Origin: Actinomadura sp. DC4
GTDB taxonomy: Bacteria; Actinomycetota; Actinomycetes; Streptosporangiales; Streptosporangiaceae
DNA: 64,000 bases
Reading direction: 5' to 3'
Assembly (NCBI RefSeq): GCF_030406325.1
Contig: NZ_JAUEQY010000027.1
Coordinates: forward strand, 1 to 64,000
A program made the translations under genes and the position numbers. The notes below the pieces were generated by a model. That model was given only the letters and a program-made list of their open reading frames with translations, had not been told where the DNA came from and did no database searches. Shown here piece by piece: positions 8,703 to 16,813 of this stretch. The stretch's first letter is position 1. Each line of letters opens with the position of its first letter.

Positions 8703-9806
8703 TCAGACGGGTTCCAGATCGGCCAGGCCGGTGCGCGGGCTCCGTACGTCCTCACCGGCCGCCGCCACCGCGCCGCTCAGGCGCACGCCGGCCCGGACAC
8801 GGGCGTCGGGCAGCACCACCGACCGCTCCACCTCCGCGCCGGGCTCCACGACGCAGCCGGGGAAGAGCACGCTGGAGCGCACCGACGCGCCGGACGGCAC
8901 GTCGACGTCGCCGCCGACCAGGCTGCCCAGATCGGGGTCGAACCGCGGCGGGCCGCCGGTCAGCGTGCGCGGCAGGTCCCCGGGCGGCAGCGGGTGCGGC
9001 CGGTCGAGCAGCCGCATCTGCTCCAGGTGGTAGCGCTCCACGGTGCCGATGTCGGCCCAGTAGCCCGAGATCGGGTACGCCAGCACGTGCCGTCCCTCCT
9101 CGATCATCCGGGGCAGCACGTCGCGGCTGACGTCGTGCTGCCAGCCGTCCTCGCCGAGCGCGGCGAGCGAGGCGAGCACTTCCTCCAGCACCTCGGTACG
9201 GAACAGGCAGAACGCGGTGAACACCAGGTCCGAGGTCGGCTCGGCGGGCTTTTCGACCAGCGCGCGCACGCGCAGGTCCGCGTCGACCTCGACCATGCCG
9301 AACAGCCGGACGAAGCGCCGCTCGATGCGCTGCACGCCGATCGTCACGTCCGCGCCGGCCCGGCGGTGCGCCGCGAGCATCGGGCCGTAGTCGAAGGTGT
9401 AGACGTGGTCCGCGTGCTGGACGAGGACGTCGCGCGCGCCCGGCGCGAACAGGTATTCGGCGTTGTTGAGCAGGGCGTCGGCGGTGCCCGACTCGGCCGG
9501 CCGCGGCGGCAGGGGAGCGCCCGGCGGCGCGCCGCCGGAGCGCACCAGCGCGTCGTGCGGGCCGAAGTTGACCCGGATGCCGTTGCCGTCCCAGTGCGAG
9601 GCGAGATAGTCGAGCAGGTCCCGTTCGCGGTGCATCGACAGCAGCACCACCTCCGGGACGCCGGAGCGGACCGCGTTCGCCATGCTGAAGTCCAGCAGAT
9701 GGCAGGAGGCCGCGTACGGCACGAGCGGCTTGCACGTCTCGTCGGTCAGCCGGCCCATCCGCTCGCCGAGCCCGCCCGCGAGCAGCGCGGCGCGTACGTC
9801 CTGCAT
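8703..9806 (-). CDS. GlgC-like sugar (cyclitol) phosphate nucleotidyltransferase
   Basis: A 367-residue protein resembling ADP-glucose pyrophosphorylase. The nucleotide-binding loop LLAGGLGERMGRLTDE and the lysine in CKPLVP lie in residues 8-27. Mid-protein motifs are QHADHVYTFDY and GYWADIGTVERYH. The C terminus has a short left-handed beta-helix (VDVPSGASVRSSVLFPG and following). In validamycin-type pathways a GlgC homologue (ValB/VldB) makes the NDP-activated cyclitol. The setting between a cyclase/kinase and an OtsA-like transferase supports that role over glycogen synthesis. The ATG at 9806 is preceded by AGAGGA and lies 22 nt after the upstream stop. Confidence 0.82.
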   Translation of the reverse strand: MQDVRAALLAGGLGERMGRLTDETCKPLVPYAASCHLLDFSMANAVRSGVPEVVLLSMHRERDLLDYLASHWDGNGIRVNFGPHDALVRSGGAPPGAPLPPRPAESGTADALLNNAEYLFAPGARDVLVQHADHVYTFDYGPMLAAHRRAGADVTIGVQRIERRFVRLFGMVEVDADLRVRALVEKPAEPTSDLVFTAFCLFRTEVLEEVLASLAALGEDGWQHDVSRDVLPRMIEEGRHVLAYPISGYWADIGTVERYHLEQMRLLDRPHPLPPGDLPRTLTGGPPRFDPDLGSLVGGDVDVPSGASVRSSVLFPGCVVEPGAEVERSVVLPDARVRAGVRLSGAVAAAGEDVRSPRTGLADLEPV

Positions 9807-9828
9807 GGTTCCTCTCCGATCAGGATAA

Positions 9829-11790
9829 CTACCACGTACGACCCTGCGGGCTGCTCTGCGGCAGCAGGTCCCGCAGGAGGCGTACGGAGCCGGCGACGCT
9901 CTGCTCCCGAGGCAGCAGGGCGTCCTCGTGTTCGACGTAGAGCACGCCGCGGAAGTTGTCGTCCAGGAGCGCCGAAACGATCTGCGGCCACGGCAGGTCG
10001 CCGGCACCCAGGGCGCGGAAGCGGATCGGCGGGCCGGGGCCGTACCGGGACCAGCCCGCGCCGGGCGGCGCGTCCGCGCCGTGCCAGCGCTGCAGGTCCT
10101 TCGCGTGCGCCGCGCCGAGGCCGTCGCCCCAGCCGCGGACCGCCTCGACCGGGTCGTGCCCGGTGGCGGCCAGGTTGGCCGGGTCCACGCACAACCGGAC
10201 CGGCGCGTCCCCGGCCGCGTCGAGGAGCTGACGTGCGCTGATCCGGTCGTAGACGACCTGCTTGGGGTGCGGCTCGACGAGCACCGTGACGCCGTGCTCG
10301 GCGGCCAGCGCCAGGATCGGCGCCGCCTCCTCGCGCCAGGCGGCGATGTTGTCGGCCCAGCTCACGTCGCTGTGCCACCACGAGAGCCAGCGCGCGACGT
10401 CCGGCACGCCGAACATCAGCCGTGCGTGCCGCGCGCCGAGGTCGGCGGCCAGCCGTACGGTGTCCAGGCCGTGGCGCAGCGCGTGCTCGCGCTTGGCCGC
10501 GGCCGTGCCGGAGAGCACCGGGTCGGTGTGCGGGCCGTGCGGCCCGAGCAGCAGCTGGGTGTCCCTGCTGTTGCTCACGCAGTCCACGTGGGCGTCCGCG
10601 ACGGCCGCGCGCAGCTCGGCGCGGTGGTCGTCCTCGCGCGCCCAGCGCGCCAGGTCGACCAGGCCCGACGTGGTGTCGGTCGGCAGGTCGACCACGTCCG
10701 CCCCGACCCGCGCGGCGTGGTCGAGGGCGTCGACCAGCCCGGACCCGCCCCAGGCGGCCAGGCAGAGGCCGAGCGCGATGGGCGGGTCGCCGTCGTCGCG
10801 GCGGGCCGGCGGACGGGACCGCGCGGCGCGCGGCGGCGGGTCCAGGCCGACCAGCCACGCGGCGCCGGGCGGAGGCCGTACCTCCCCGTCCTGTACGCGG
10901 CTGCGCAGCGCCGCGTGCACCGAGGCCACCGGCTCGGTGACCGGCACGACCTCGGCCACGGACAGCTCGCCGCGCAGCCGCCGGTCGAGCTCGGCGAACA
11001 GCGGCGGGCAGCCGCGCAGCACGCCGCCGCCGGCGGCCACGGACCACGCGCCGGTGAGCCCGGCGCGGTCGCGCCCGGCACGTACGCCGAGGACGAGCTC
11101 GCCGACCGCCGTGGAGACCAGCTCGGCGGCCCACGCGTCGCCGTCCAGCCAGGCGTCGCAGACGGCCGGCGCGAGGGCGGCCACCGCGGCCTTGGGGAAC
11201 GCCTCGGCGGCCAGCTCGCGGGCGAGCTCGGCCGGCGAGCGGCCCGCGGTCAGCTCGGTGAGCCGGGCCCCGATCGCGGTCGCGGGCCCACGGCCGTCGC
11301 CGGCACGTACGGCGGCGCGCAGCCCGGCCAGGCCGAGCGCGAAGGCGCTGCCCTCGTCGCTGCCGAGGTACTCACACCCGCCGACCCGGCACGGGGCGCT
11401 CACGCCGTCGGAGGCGATGAACCCCGAGCCGGTGCCGCAGACCAGCACCACGCCGCGCCCCGCGAGCGGCGGCGCGACCAGCCACGGCACGGAGTCGTTG
11501 GAGACGAGCAGCCGCCCGCGCACGCCCGCCGCGCGGGCCAGGTCGCGCAGCCGGTCCGGTTCACCGCCGGCCTCGGCGAGGTCGACGGCCGCGGTGGCGA
11601 TCCACCCCGTACCCGGCTCGCCGCCGAGCGCCGCGGCGACGTCGCCGAGCAGCGCGCGCAGCGTCCGCGCCGCGGCCTCCGTGCCGACCGAGGCGGGGTT
11701 GACCGAGCCGTAGGTCCGCCGGGCGGTGGAGCCCGGGACGATCGCCGTCGTCGTGCTCCCGCCCGCGTCCACCGCCCAGAGTGAGGTCAC
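9829..11790 (-). CDS. Bifunctional BadF/BcrA-type kinase fused to sugar-isomerase TIM barrel
   Basis: A 653-residue fusion. Residues 1 to about 320 are a BadF/BadG-type (ASKHA fold) kinase: phosphate loop VDAGGSTTT near the start, second phosphate loop LVCGTGSGF, then GSDEGSAFALG and adenosine motif VAAGGGVL. Residues about 345-650 are an AP-endonuclease-2/xylose-isomerase-like barrel with candidate metal ligands in VLVEPHPKQ, LCVDPANLA, GAAHAKD and LYVEHED. The GTG start at 11790 overlaps the cyclase stop (GTGA), so both are coupled. Inference: the kinase phosphorylates the cyclitol made by the cyclase and the barrel isomerises or epimerises it. A Pro/Arg-rich linker joins the halves and no frameshift is seen. 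Confidence 0.8.
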   Translation of the reverse strand: MTSLWAVDAGGSTTTAIVPGSTARRTYGSVNPASVGTEAAARTLRALLGDVAAALGGEPGTGWIATAAVDLAEAGGEPDRLRDLARAAGVRGRLLVSNDSVPWLVAPPLAGRGVVLVCGTGSGFIASDGVSAPCRVGGCEYLGSDEGSAFALGLAGLRAAVRAGDGRGPATAIGARLTELTAGRSPAELARELAAEAFPKAAVAALAPAVCDAWLDGDAWAAELVSTAVGELVLGVRAGRDRAGLTGAWSVAAGGGVLRGCPPLFAELDRRLRGELSVAEVVPVTEPVASVHAALRSRVQDGEVRPPPGAAWLVGLDPPPRAARSRPPARRDDGDPPIALGLCLAAWGGSGLVDALDHAARVGADVVDLPTDTTSGLVDLARWAREDDHRAELRAAVADAHVDCVSNSRDTQLLLGPHGPHTDPVLSGTAAAKREHALRHGLDTVRLAADLGARHARLMFGVPDVARWLSWWHSDVSWADNIAAWREEAAPILALAAEHGVTVLVEPHPKQVVYDRISARQLLDAAGDAPVRLCVDPANLAATGHDPVEAVRGWGDGLGAAHAKDLQRWHGADAPPGAGWSRYGPGPPIRFRALGAGDLPWPQIVSALLDDNFRGVLYVEHEDALLPREQSVAGSVRLLRDLLPQSSPQGRTW

Positions 11791-12959
11791 CGGCCCCCCA
11801 CCGGGACGTCGGCGGAGACGTTGCGCAGGAGCGCGGCCCGCACCTCGTCCTCGGTGACGTCCTCGGCGATCAGCGTGGTGCCCAGCTCGACCGGGAGCAC
11901 GAAGCGCAGGCTGCCGTCCCGGATCTCGCGGATCTTGTCCAGCGCGCCGAGCACGTCCTCCACCGGAGGCACGGACCGGAGCTGTTCCAGGCGTACCGGC
12001 AGGCCGAGACCGGTGATCAGGCCGACGATGCGGTCGGCGAGCGCGGGGTCGAGCAGGCCGCGGGCGCGGGCGATGTCCACCGCGATGACCATGCCGAACG
12101 CGACCGCCTCGCCGTGCAGCACGGGGCCGTACCCGGTGGTCGTCTCGACGGCGTGACCGACGGTGTGCCCGAAGTTGAGCGGGCGGCGCAGGTCCACCTC
12201 GTACGGGTCGCGGCCGACGAGTTCGGTCTTGATCGTGCTGGCCGCGCTCACGAGCGGGCCGACCGCCGAAGAATGGCACTGAACCAGCGCGCCGGCGTGT
12301 CGCTCGATGTATTCGAAGAGCTCGGGCGAGGCGATTATCGCCTTTTTCAAAGCCTCGGCCAGACCGGCGCGCGCCTGCCGCGGGCCGAGGGTCTGCAGGA
12401 ACTCCAGGCAGGAAATGACGGCGCGTGGCTGGTAGAACGCGCCGACGAGGTTCTTGGCCGCATTGTGGTCGACCGCGACCTTGCCGCCGATGCCGGCGTC
12501 GACCTGGGCGAGCAGCGTCGTGGGAACGTTGACGTACGGGACGCCGCGCATGAAGGCGCTCGCGACCCAGCCGACGGTGTCCATGATCATTCCGCCGCCG
12601 AGCGCGACGACGACGTCGCGCCGCGCGAAGCCGATCTGGGCGAGCCAGTCGATGAGAGCGTAGGCCGTGTCGAGGCTCTTGCTCTTCTCGCCCGGGTCGA
12701 CGATCTTGCTGCCCAGCAGCAGCCCGCGCTCGCCGAGCGTCTCGGTGAGCCGGTACGCGGGCAGGGCGGCGACGGTCCGGTCGGTGATGACCGCGGCCCG
12801 GCGGCCGTCGAGTTCACCGAGCAGCACCTCGGCCGCCGCGGCGGTGTCGGGCACGACGTGGATGCGGTAGGTGTCCAGCCGTTCGAGGTTCACCTCGATG
12901 GCGGACGAGGTGGCCGACAAGGGGATCCGATCGCGAACGACGTAGCTTTTCTCGGCCAT
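11787..12959 (-). CDS. Sugar-phosphate cyclase of the dehydroquinate-synthase superfamily (2-epi-5-epi-valiolone-synthase-like)
   Basis: A 390-residue NAD/metal enzyme of the DHQS fold. Visible motifs are VPTTLLAQVDAGIGGKVAVD, NLVGAFYQP, GLAEALKKAI, KTELVGRDP and LNFGHTVGHAVE with LHGEAVAFG carrying the metal ligands. Near the C terminus, where dehydroquinate synthases carry a DKK segment, this protein reads IRE, which argues against ordinary shikimate function. Beside a kinase, a nucleotidyltransferase and an OtsA-like transferase, cyclisation of sedoheptulose 7-phosphate to a C7 cyclitol is the best reading. A secondary-metabolite DHQS cannot be excluded. The ATG at 12959 follows GGGAG. It is first in the minus operon. 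Confidence 0.83.
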   Translation of the reverse strand: MAEKSYVVRDRIPLSATSSAIEVNLERLDTYRIHVVPDTAAAAEVLLGELDGRRAAVITDRTVAALPAYRLTETLGERGLLLGSKIVDPGEKSKSLDTAYALIDWLAQIGFARRDVVVALGGGMIMDTVGWVASAFMRGVPYVNVPTTLLAQVDAGIGGKVAVDHNAAKNLVGAFYQPRAVISCLEFLQTLGPRQARAGLAEALKKAIIASPELFEYIERHAGALVQCHSSAVGPLVSAASTIKTELVGRDPYEVDLRRPLNFGHTVGHAVETTTGYGPVLHGEAVAFGMVIAVDIARARGLLDPALADRIVGLITGLGLPVRLEQLRSVPPVEDVLGALDKIREIRDGSLRFVLPVELGTTLIAEDVTEDEVRAALLRNVSADVPVGGR

Positions 12960-13179
12960 CCGTCTCCCTAACAAGATCAACTAAACGGGTCAGGCTGGGT
13001 TAGGCGCCACCTCGGCCGGTGCGAGATTTATCTTCTCGGATAAATGTTTATCAAACACGATATCCGGCCAAAGACGTGATGATGCATGCGAAGGCAGGCG
13101 CGGTTACCGGCGCCAGACGACTGTTCTCCCCGGTACGTACGGCAATCGCCGGACGTAGCCGATCAAGATCAAAGAACGA
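12960..13179. promoter_or_regulatory. Divergent promoter region of the cyclitol cluster
   Basis: A 220-nt AT-richer spacer between the two divergent biosynthetic operons. It holds the tandem dyads at 13027-13064 and probably both promoters. No cluster regulator gene lies nearby in the window. Confidence 0.6.
13027..13064. promoter_or_regulatory. Two tandem TTTATC-N6-GATAAA-type dyads (operator candidate)
   Basis: TTTATC ttctcg GATAAA at 13027-13044 (extended by one pair to ATTTATC/GATAAAT at 13026-13045) is followed by TTTATC aaacac GATATC at 13047-13064. The dyad centres are 20 bp apart, two helical turns, so two dimers could bind side by side on one face. The regulator is unknown. Confidence 0.55.
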
Positions 13180-14127
13180 ATGGCCGCCGCGATCCTCCGG
13201 GGCCGGCCCGTGCTGACGATGATCGTCGGCAGCGGCTATCTCGGCGGGCGCATCGGAGCCCGCATGCGCGCGCTCGGCGACCGGACGGTGCTCTGCTCCC
13301 GTCGCCCCGCGGGTACGGCTGCGCAGTGGCACGAGCTGGACGTACGCGACGCGCGGGCCTGCCGGGAGACCGTACGCGACGTCGCGCCCGACGCCCTGGT
13401 CGTCGTGCACGGGCCCTCCGACATCACCTGGTGCGAGGCGCACCCCGAGGAGACGATGGCCGCCCACGAGGCCGGCGCCGCGAACCTCGCGGCGGCCGCC
13501 GGCGGCCGTCACATCCTGCTGATCTCGACCGACAACGTCTTCGCCGGCGACCGGCACAGCTACGGCGAGTCCGACGAGCCCGCGCCCGTCAACGCGTACG
13601 GCCGCGCCAAGCTCGCCGGCGAGCGGACCCTGCTCGACACCGGCACCGCGCTGGCGCTGCGCGTCAGCCTCGTCTACGGCTGGGACCCCGACGGGCACCG
13701 GCCCAACTACTTCACCACCTGCGTACGCGACCTGCGCGCCGGCCGTACGGTCGCCGCGCCCGCCGACCACTGGAACACCCCCGTCCTGGTGGACGACGTC
13801 GCCGCGTGGTCCGCCGCGCTGCTGCGCGCCGGGCGTACGGGCGTGCTCCACCTGGGCGGACCCGAGCGCCTGTCCCGCCACGAGTGGGCCGGCCGGATCG
13901 CCAAGGGCCTCGGACTGGACGACGCCCGGATCCGCCCGGCCGGCAAGGCCGGGACCGCGTACGCCTGCCGGCCCGACAACGCCTGCCTGCACAGCGAGCG
14001 GGCCGAGAGTCTGCCCGAACTCGCCGGGCTGCGGCCCGTGGACGTCGACGAGGGGACCCGCCGCCTGGCCGCGGCGGCGCTCGCCGGCGGAACGGCCGCC
14101 CCCGAACCTCGATCCGTGGAGGAATGA
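13180..14127 (+). CDS. NAD(P)-dependent sugar reductase/epimerase (RmlD-like)
   Basis: A 315-residue extended short-chain dehydrogenase. The Rossmann loop is MIVGSGYLGGRIGARM. An ISTDNVFAGD strand and the catalytic YxxxK in NAYGRAKLAGE (Tyr near residue 139) follow, as in dTDP-4-dehydrorhamnose reductases. It probably reduces or epimerises a keto intermediate of the cyclitol/sugar pathway. The ATG at 13180 has only a weak ribosome site. GTG 13210 and ATG 13219 are alternatives that would still keep the nucleotide-binding motif. It is first gene of the plus-strand biosynthetic operon, ending with a GGAGGA that serves the next gene. Confidence 0.8.
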   Translation: MAAAILRGRPVLTMIVGSGYLGGRIGARMRALGDRTVLCSRRPAGTAAQWHELDVRDARACRETVRDVAPDALVVVHGPSDITWCEAHPEETMAAHEAGAANLAAAAGGRHILLISTDNVFAGDRHSYGESDEPAPVNAYGRAKLAGERTLLDTGTALALRVSLVYGWDPDGHRPNYFTTCVRDLRAGRTVAAPADHWNTPVLVDDVAAWSAALLRAGRTGVLHLGGPERLSRHEWAGRIAKGLGLDDARIRPAGKAGTAYACRPDNACLHSERAESLPELAGLRPVDVDEGTRRLAAAALAGGTAAPEPRSVEE

Positions 14128-14129
14128 GA

Positions 14130-15554
14130 GTGAGCAAGCGCGTCTTCCTCGCCAGCAAGCGCGCGGTGGTCAGCTACGCCCCTGAGCCGGACACCGGCCA
14201 GCTGCGCGCGTGGCTCGCCCCCGGCGGCACCGGCAACGTGGTCGCCGAACAGGCCGGCTACCTGGACGTGGCCTGGATCGTCAGCGCGGACAGCGACGAC
14301 GACCACCGGGCCGCCGTGGAGAACCCCGACGGCATGCGCATCGAGCTGCCCTCGGGGCGCGGCGTACGGCTCCACCAGCTGCGCCACGACCGCGAGACCT
14401 TCCGCGTCGTCCAGAACTTCCTGACCGCCGAGCTGATGTGGGCCGGCAACAACTACGGCTGGGACCGCTGGACCCGGCCATCCTTCGGCGCGGAGACCTA
14501 TGCGGCCTGGGAGCGGTTCGGGGAGTTCACCGAGGACTTCGCCGCCGAGATGCTGCGTCGCTCGGCGGACGAGCCCGACCCGGTCTTCCTCGTCCACGAC
14601 TACCAGCTCGTCTGCGTGCCGGCGCGGCTGCGGGCGCGGCGCCCGGACGCGCCGATCCTGTTGTTCGTGCACATCCCGTGGCCGTCCGCGGACTACTGGC
14701 GCATCCTGCCGCGGGCGATGCGGACCGGTGTGCTGGAGGGGATGCTCGCCGCCGACACGATCGGCTTCTTCGCCCGCCGCTGGAGCGCGAACTTCCTGGC
14801 CTCCGTCGCCGACCTGCTGCCCGACGCCGAGGTCGACGTCGCGGCGGGCACCGTACGGCGGAACGGCCACGTCACGAACGTGCGCACCCAGCCGCTCGGC
14901 TACAGCCCCGAGACGCTGCACCGCCGCGAGGCGCGGCTGCCCGACGGCATCGCCGAGTGGGCCGGCGACCGGCGGCTCGTCGTGCACTCCGGGCGTACCG
15001 ACCCGATCAAGAACGGCGAGCGCGCGGTCCAGGCGTTCGTCCTGGCGGTCCAGGGGGACGAGCGGCTGCGCGACGTGCGGATGCTGGTGCGGATGAACCC
15101 CAACCGGCTCTACGTCGAGGCCAACGCCGAATACCAGCGGCGCGTGGAGAAGGCCGTCGCCGAGGCCAACGCCGAGCTGGGCCCCGACACCGTGCGCGTG
15201 CACTGCGACAACGAGGTCGGCCACACGTTCGGCTGCTTCGAACGGGCCGACCTGCTGGTGTTCAACTCGACCGTGGACGGCCAGAACCTCAGTGTCTTCG
15301 AGGCGCCGCTCGTCAACGAGCGCGACGCCGACGTCGTGCTCTCGGAGATGGCGGGCGCGGCCGAGATCCTCGCCCCGGTGTGCCGTACGGTCAACCCGTA
15401 CGACCTCGTGGAGCAGGCCGACGCGATCGCCGCCGGTCTGCTGGCCCCGGCGGAGGAACGCGCCGAGGCGGCGCGCGCACGCCGGGAGACCGCGCGGCCG
15501 TGGACGCTGGAGGCGTGGGTCACCGAGCAGCTCGCGAGCCTGGACGTACGGTGA
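14130..15554 (+). CDS. GT20 trehalose-6-phosphate-synthase-like (pseudo)glycosyltransferase
   Basis: A 474-residue GT-B enzyme related to OtsA and to the pseudoglycosyltransferases ValL/VldE. Donor-side motifs are kept: VHDYQL, VHIPWPSADYW, SGRTDPIKN (Arg and Lys that hold the donor phosphates in OtsA) and DGQNLSVFEAPL followed by LSEMAGAAE. The acceptor-side segment, WAGNNYGWDRWTRPSF, departs from the usual T6PS sequence. In validamycin biosynthesis such an enzyme joins an NDP-cyclitol to an aminocyclitol phosphate without an ordinary glycosidic bond, which fits this neighbourhood. GTG 14130 is preferred to ATG 14124 because GGAGGA at 14118-14123 would touch the ATG but is 6 nt from the GTG. 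Confidence 0.82.
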   Translation: MSKRVFLASKRAVVSYAPEPDTGQLRAWLAPGGTGNVVAEQAGYLDVAWIVSADSDDDHRAAVENPDGMRIELPSGRGVRLHQLRHDRETFRVVQNFLTAELMWAGNNYGWDRWTRPSFGAETYAAWERFGEFTEDFAAEMLRRSADEPDPVFLVHDYQLVCVPARLRARRPDAPILLFVHIPWPSADYWRILPRAMRTGVLEGMLAADTIGFFARRWSANFLASVADLLPDAEVDVAAGTVRRNGHVTNVRTQPLGYSPETLHRREARLPDGIAEWAGDRRLVVHSGRTDPIKNGERAVQAFVLAVQGDERLRDVRMLVRMNPNRLYVEANAEYQRRVEKAVAEANAELGPDTVRVHCDNEVGHTFGCFERADLLVFNSTVDGQNLSVFEAPLVNERDADVVLSEMAGAAEILAPVCRTVNPYDLVEQADAIAAGLLAPAEERAEAARARRETARPWTLEAWVTEQLASLDVR

Positions 15555-16813
15555 TGGACGCCACCGACGCCCGGCGGTTCGCCTACTACGAGCTCGGTGA
15601 CGCCGAGCTCGTCCACGGCGAGGGAGTGCGGGTCTGGGACACCGAGGACCATGAGTACCTCGACTGCGTGTCCGGCACGTTCAACCTCGTCCTGGGGCAC
15701 AACCACCCCGCCGTGCTGGCCGCGGTCCGCGGCCAGCTCGACGACCTGGTGTTCGCCAGCTCGTCGTTCCGCACCTCCGCCACCGACGAGGTGATGCGGC
15801 TGCTCGTGGAGATGAGCCCGCCCGAGCTCACCCGCGTGAACCTCCGCAGCTCCGGAGGCTCCACGGCCAACGAGGGCGCCATCAAGATCGCACAGTGGCT
15901 CACCGGGAAGCGGGACGTCATCGTGCCCTTCCGCGGGCACGTGGGCCAGAGCATGGCCGCCACCAGCTACAACGGCACGTCGCGGATGCGCGCGCCGTTC
16001 CCGGCGCAGATGCCCGGCGCGCTGCACGTCCCCGGGCCGTACTGCTTCCGCTGCTTCTACCGGCAGACTCCGGACACCTGCGGCATGTGGTGCGTCGACC
16101 GGATCGAGGACTTCATCACGTACGCGAGCTCGGGCAGCGTCGCGGCGATGATCATCGAGCCGATCAGCGGGGTGGGCGGCAACGTCGTGCCGCCGCAGGG
16201 CTACCTGGAGGCGCTCAAGGAGTTCTGCGAGGAGCGCGAGATCATCCTGATCTTCGACGAGAACCAGACCGGGCTGGGCCGTACGGGCGAGCTGTTCGCC
16301 GCCGACCACTTCGCTGTGACGCCGCACGTCATGACACTGTCCAAGGGGCTGACCGGCAGCGGCTTCCCGCTCGCGGCGATCCTCACCGAGGAACGCCTGG
16401 TCGGCATGCCGCGCTCGATGCACGGGTTCACCTACGGCGGCCACACGCTGTCGGCGGCGGCCGCCGTGGCGACGCTGAACGAGGTGCGGAAGCCGGCGTT
16501 CCTCGCCGGGGTGCGCGCCTCGGGGACCGTGCTCCTGGACCGCCTCCGCGCGCTGCGGCCCGACTTCCCCTGCGTCGGCGACGCGCGCGGCGTCGGCCTC
16601 ATGCTCGGCGTCGAGCTGGTCGAGCCCGACGGCGGCCCGTCGCCCCGGCTCGCCACCGCCCTCAACAAGGCGCTGACCGACCTGAGGGTGATCACGCGGG
16701 TGTCGGAGCACGGCCAGGGCAACGTCATCGAGCTGCGCCCGCCGCTGGTGCTGTCGGTCGAGGACGCGAACCTGGTCGCGGACCGCTTCGGCGAGGCGCT
16801 GGAGACGCTTTGA
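15554..16813 (+). CDS. Class III PLP-dependent aminotransferase
   Basis: A 419-residue fold-type I aminotransferase. The PLP-binding motif is LIFDENQTGLGRTG followed by the Schiff-base lysine near residue 264 in TLSKGLTGSG. A four-cysteine insert (C164, C167, C176, C180) is of the kind found in some members of this class. It should transfer an amino group to a keto-cyclitol or keto-sugar, the role of ValM in validamycin biosynthesis. The ATG at 15554 overlaps the transferase stop; GTG 15551 is an alternative. The stop overlaps the TTG start of the dehydrogenase, so all four genes are coupled. Confidence 0.85.
   Translation: MDATDARRFAYYELGDAELVHGEGVRVWDTEDHEYLDCVSGTFNLVLGHNHPAVLAAVRGQLDDLVFASSSFRTSATDEVMRLLVEMSPPELTRVNLRSSGGSTANEGAIKIAQWLTGKRDVIVPFRGHVGQSMAATSYNGTSRMRAPFPAQMPGALHVPGPYCFRCFYRQTPDTCGMWCVDRIEDFITYASSGSVAAMIIEPISGVGGNVVPPQGYLEALKEFCEEREIILIFDENQTGLGRTGELFAADHFAVTPHVMTLSKGLTGSGFPLAAILTEERLVGMPRSMHGFTYGGHTLSAAAAVATLNEVRKPAFLAGVRASGTVLLDRLRALRPDFPCVGDARGVGLMLGVELVEPDGGPSPRLATALNKALTDLRVITRVSEHGQGNVIELRPPLVLSVEDANLVADRFGEALETL

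Noticed and set aside
11787-12959. Housekeeping aroB (shikimate pathway)
   Set aside because: No other aro gene is nearby, it is coupled to a kinase and a nucleotidyltransferase, and the DKK segment is altered. Not fully excluded without the rest of the genome.
14130-15554. Ordinary trehalose synthesis (otsA)
   Set aside because: There is no OtsB-type phosphatase in the operon, the acceptor region diverges, and the neighbours are cyclitol enzymes.
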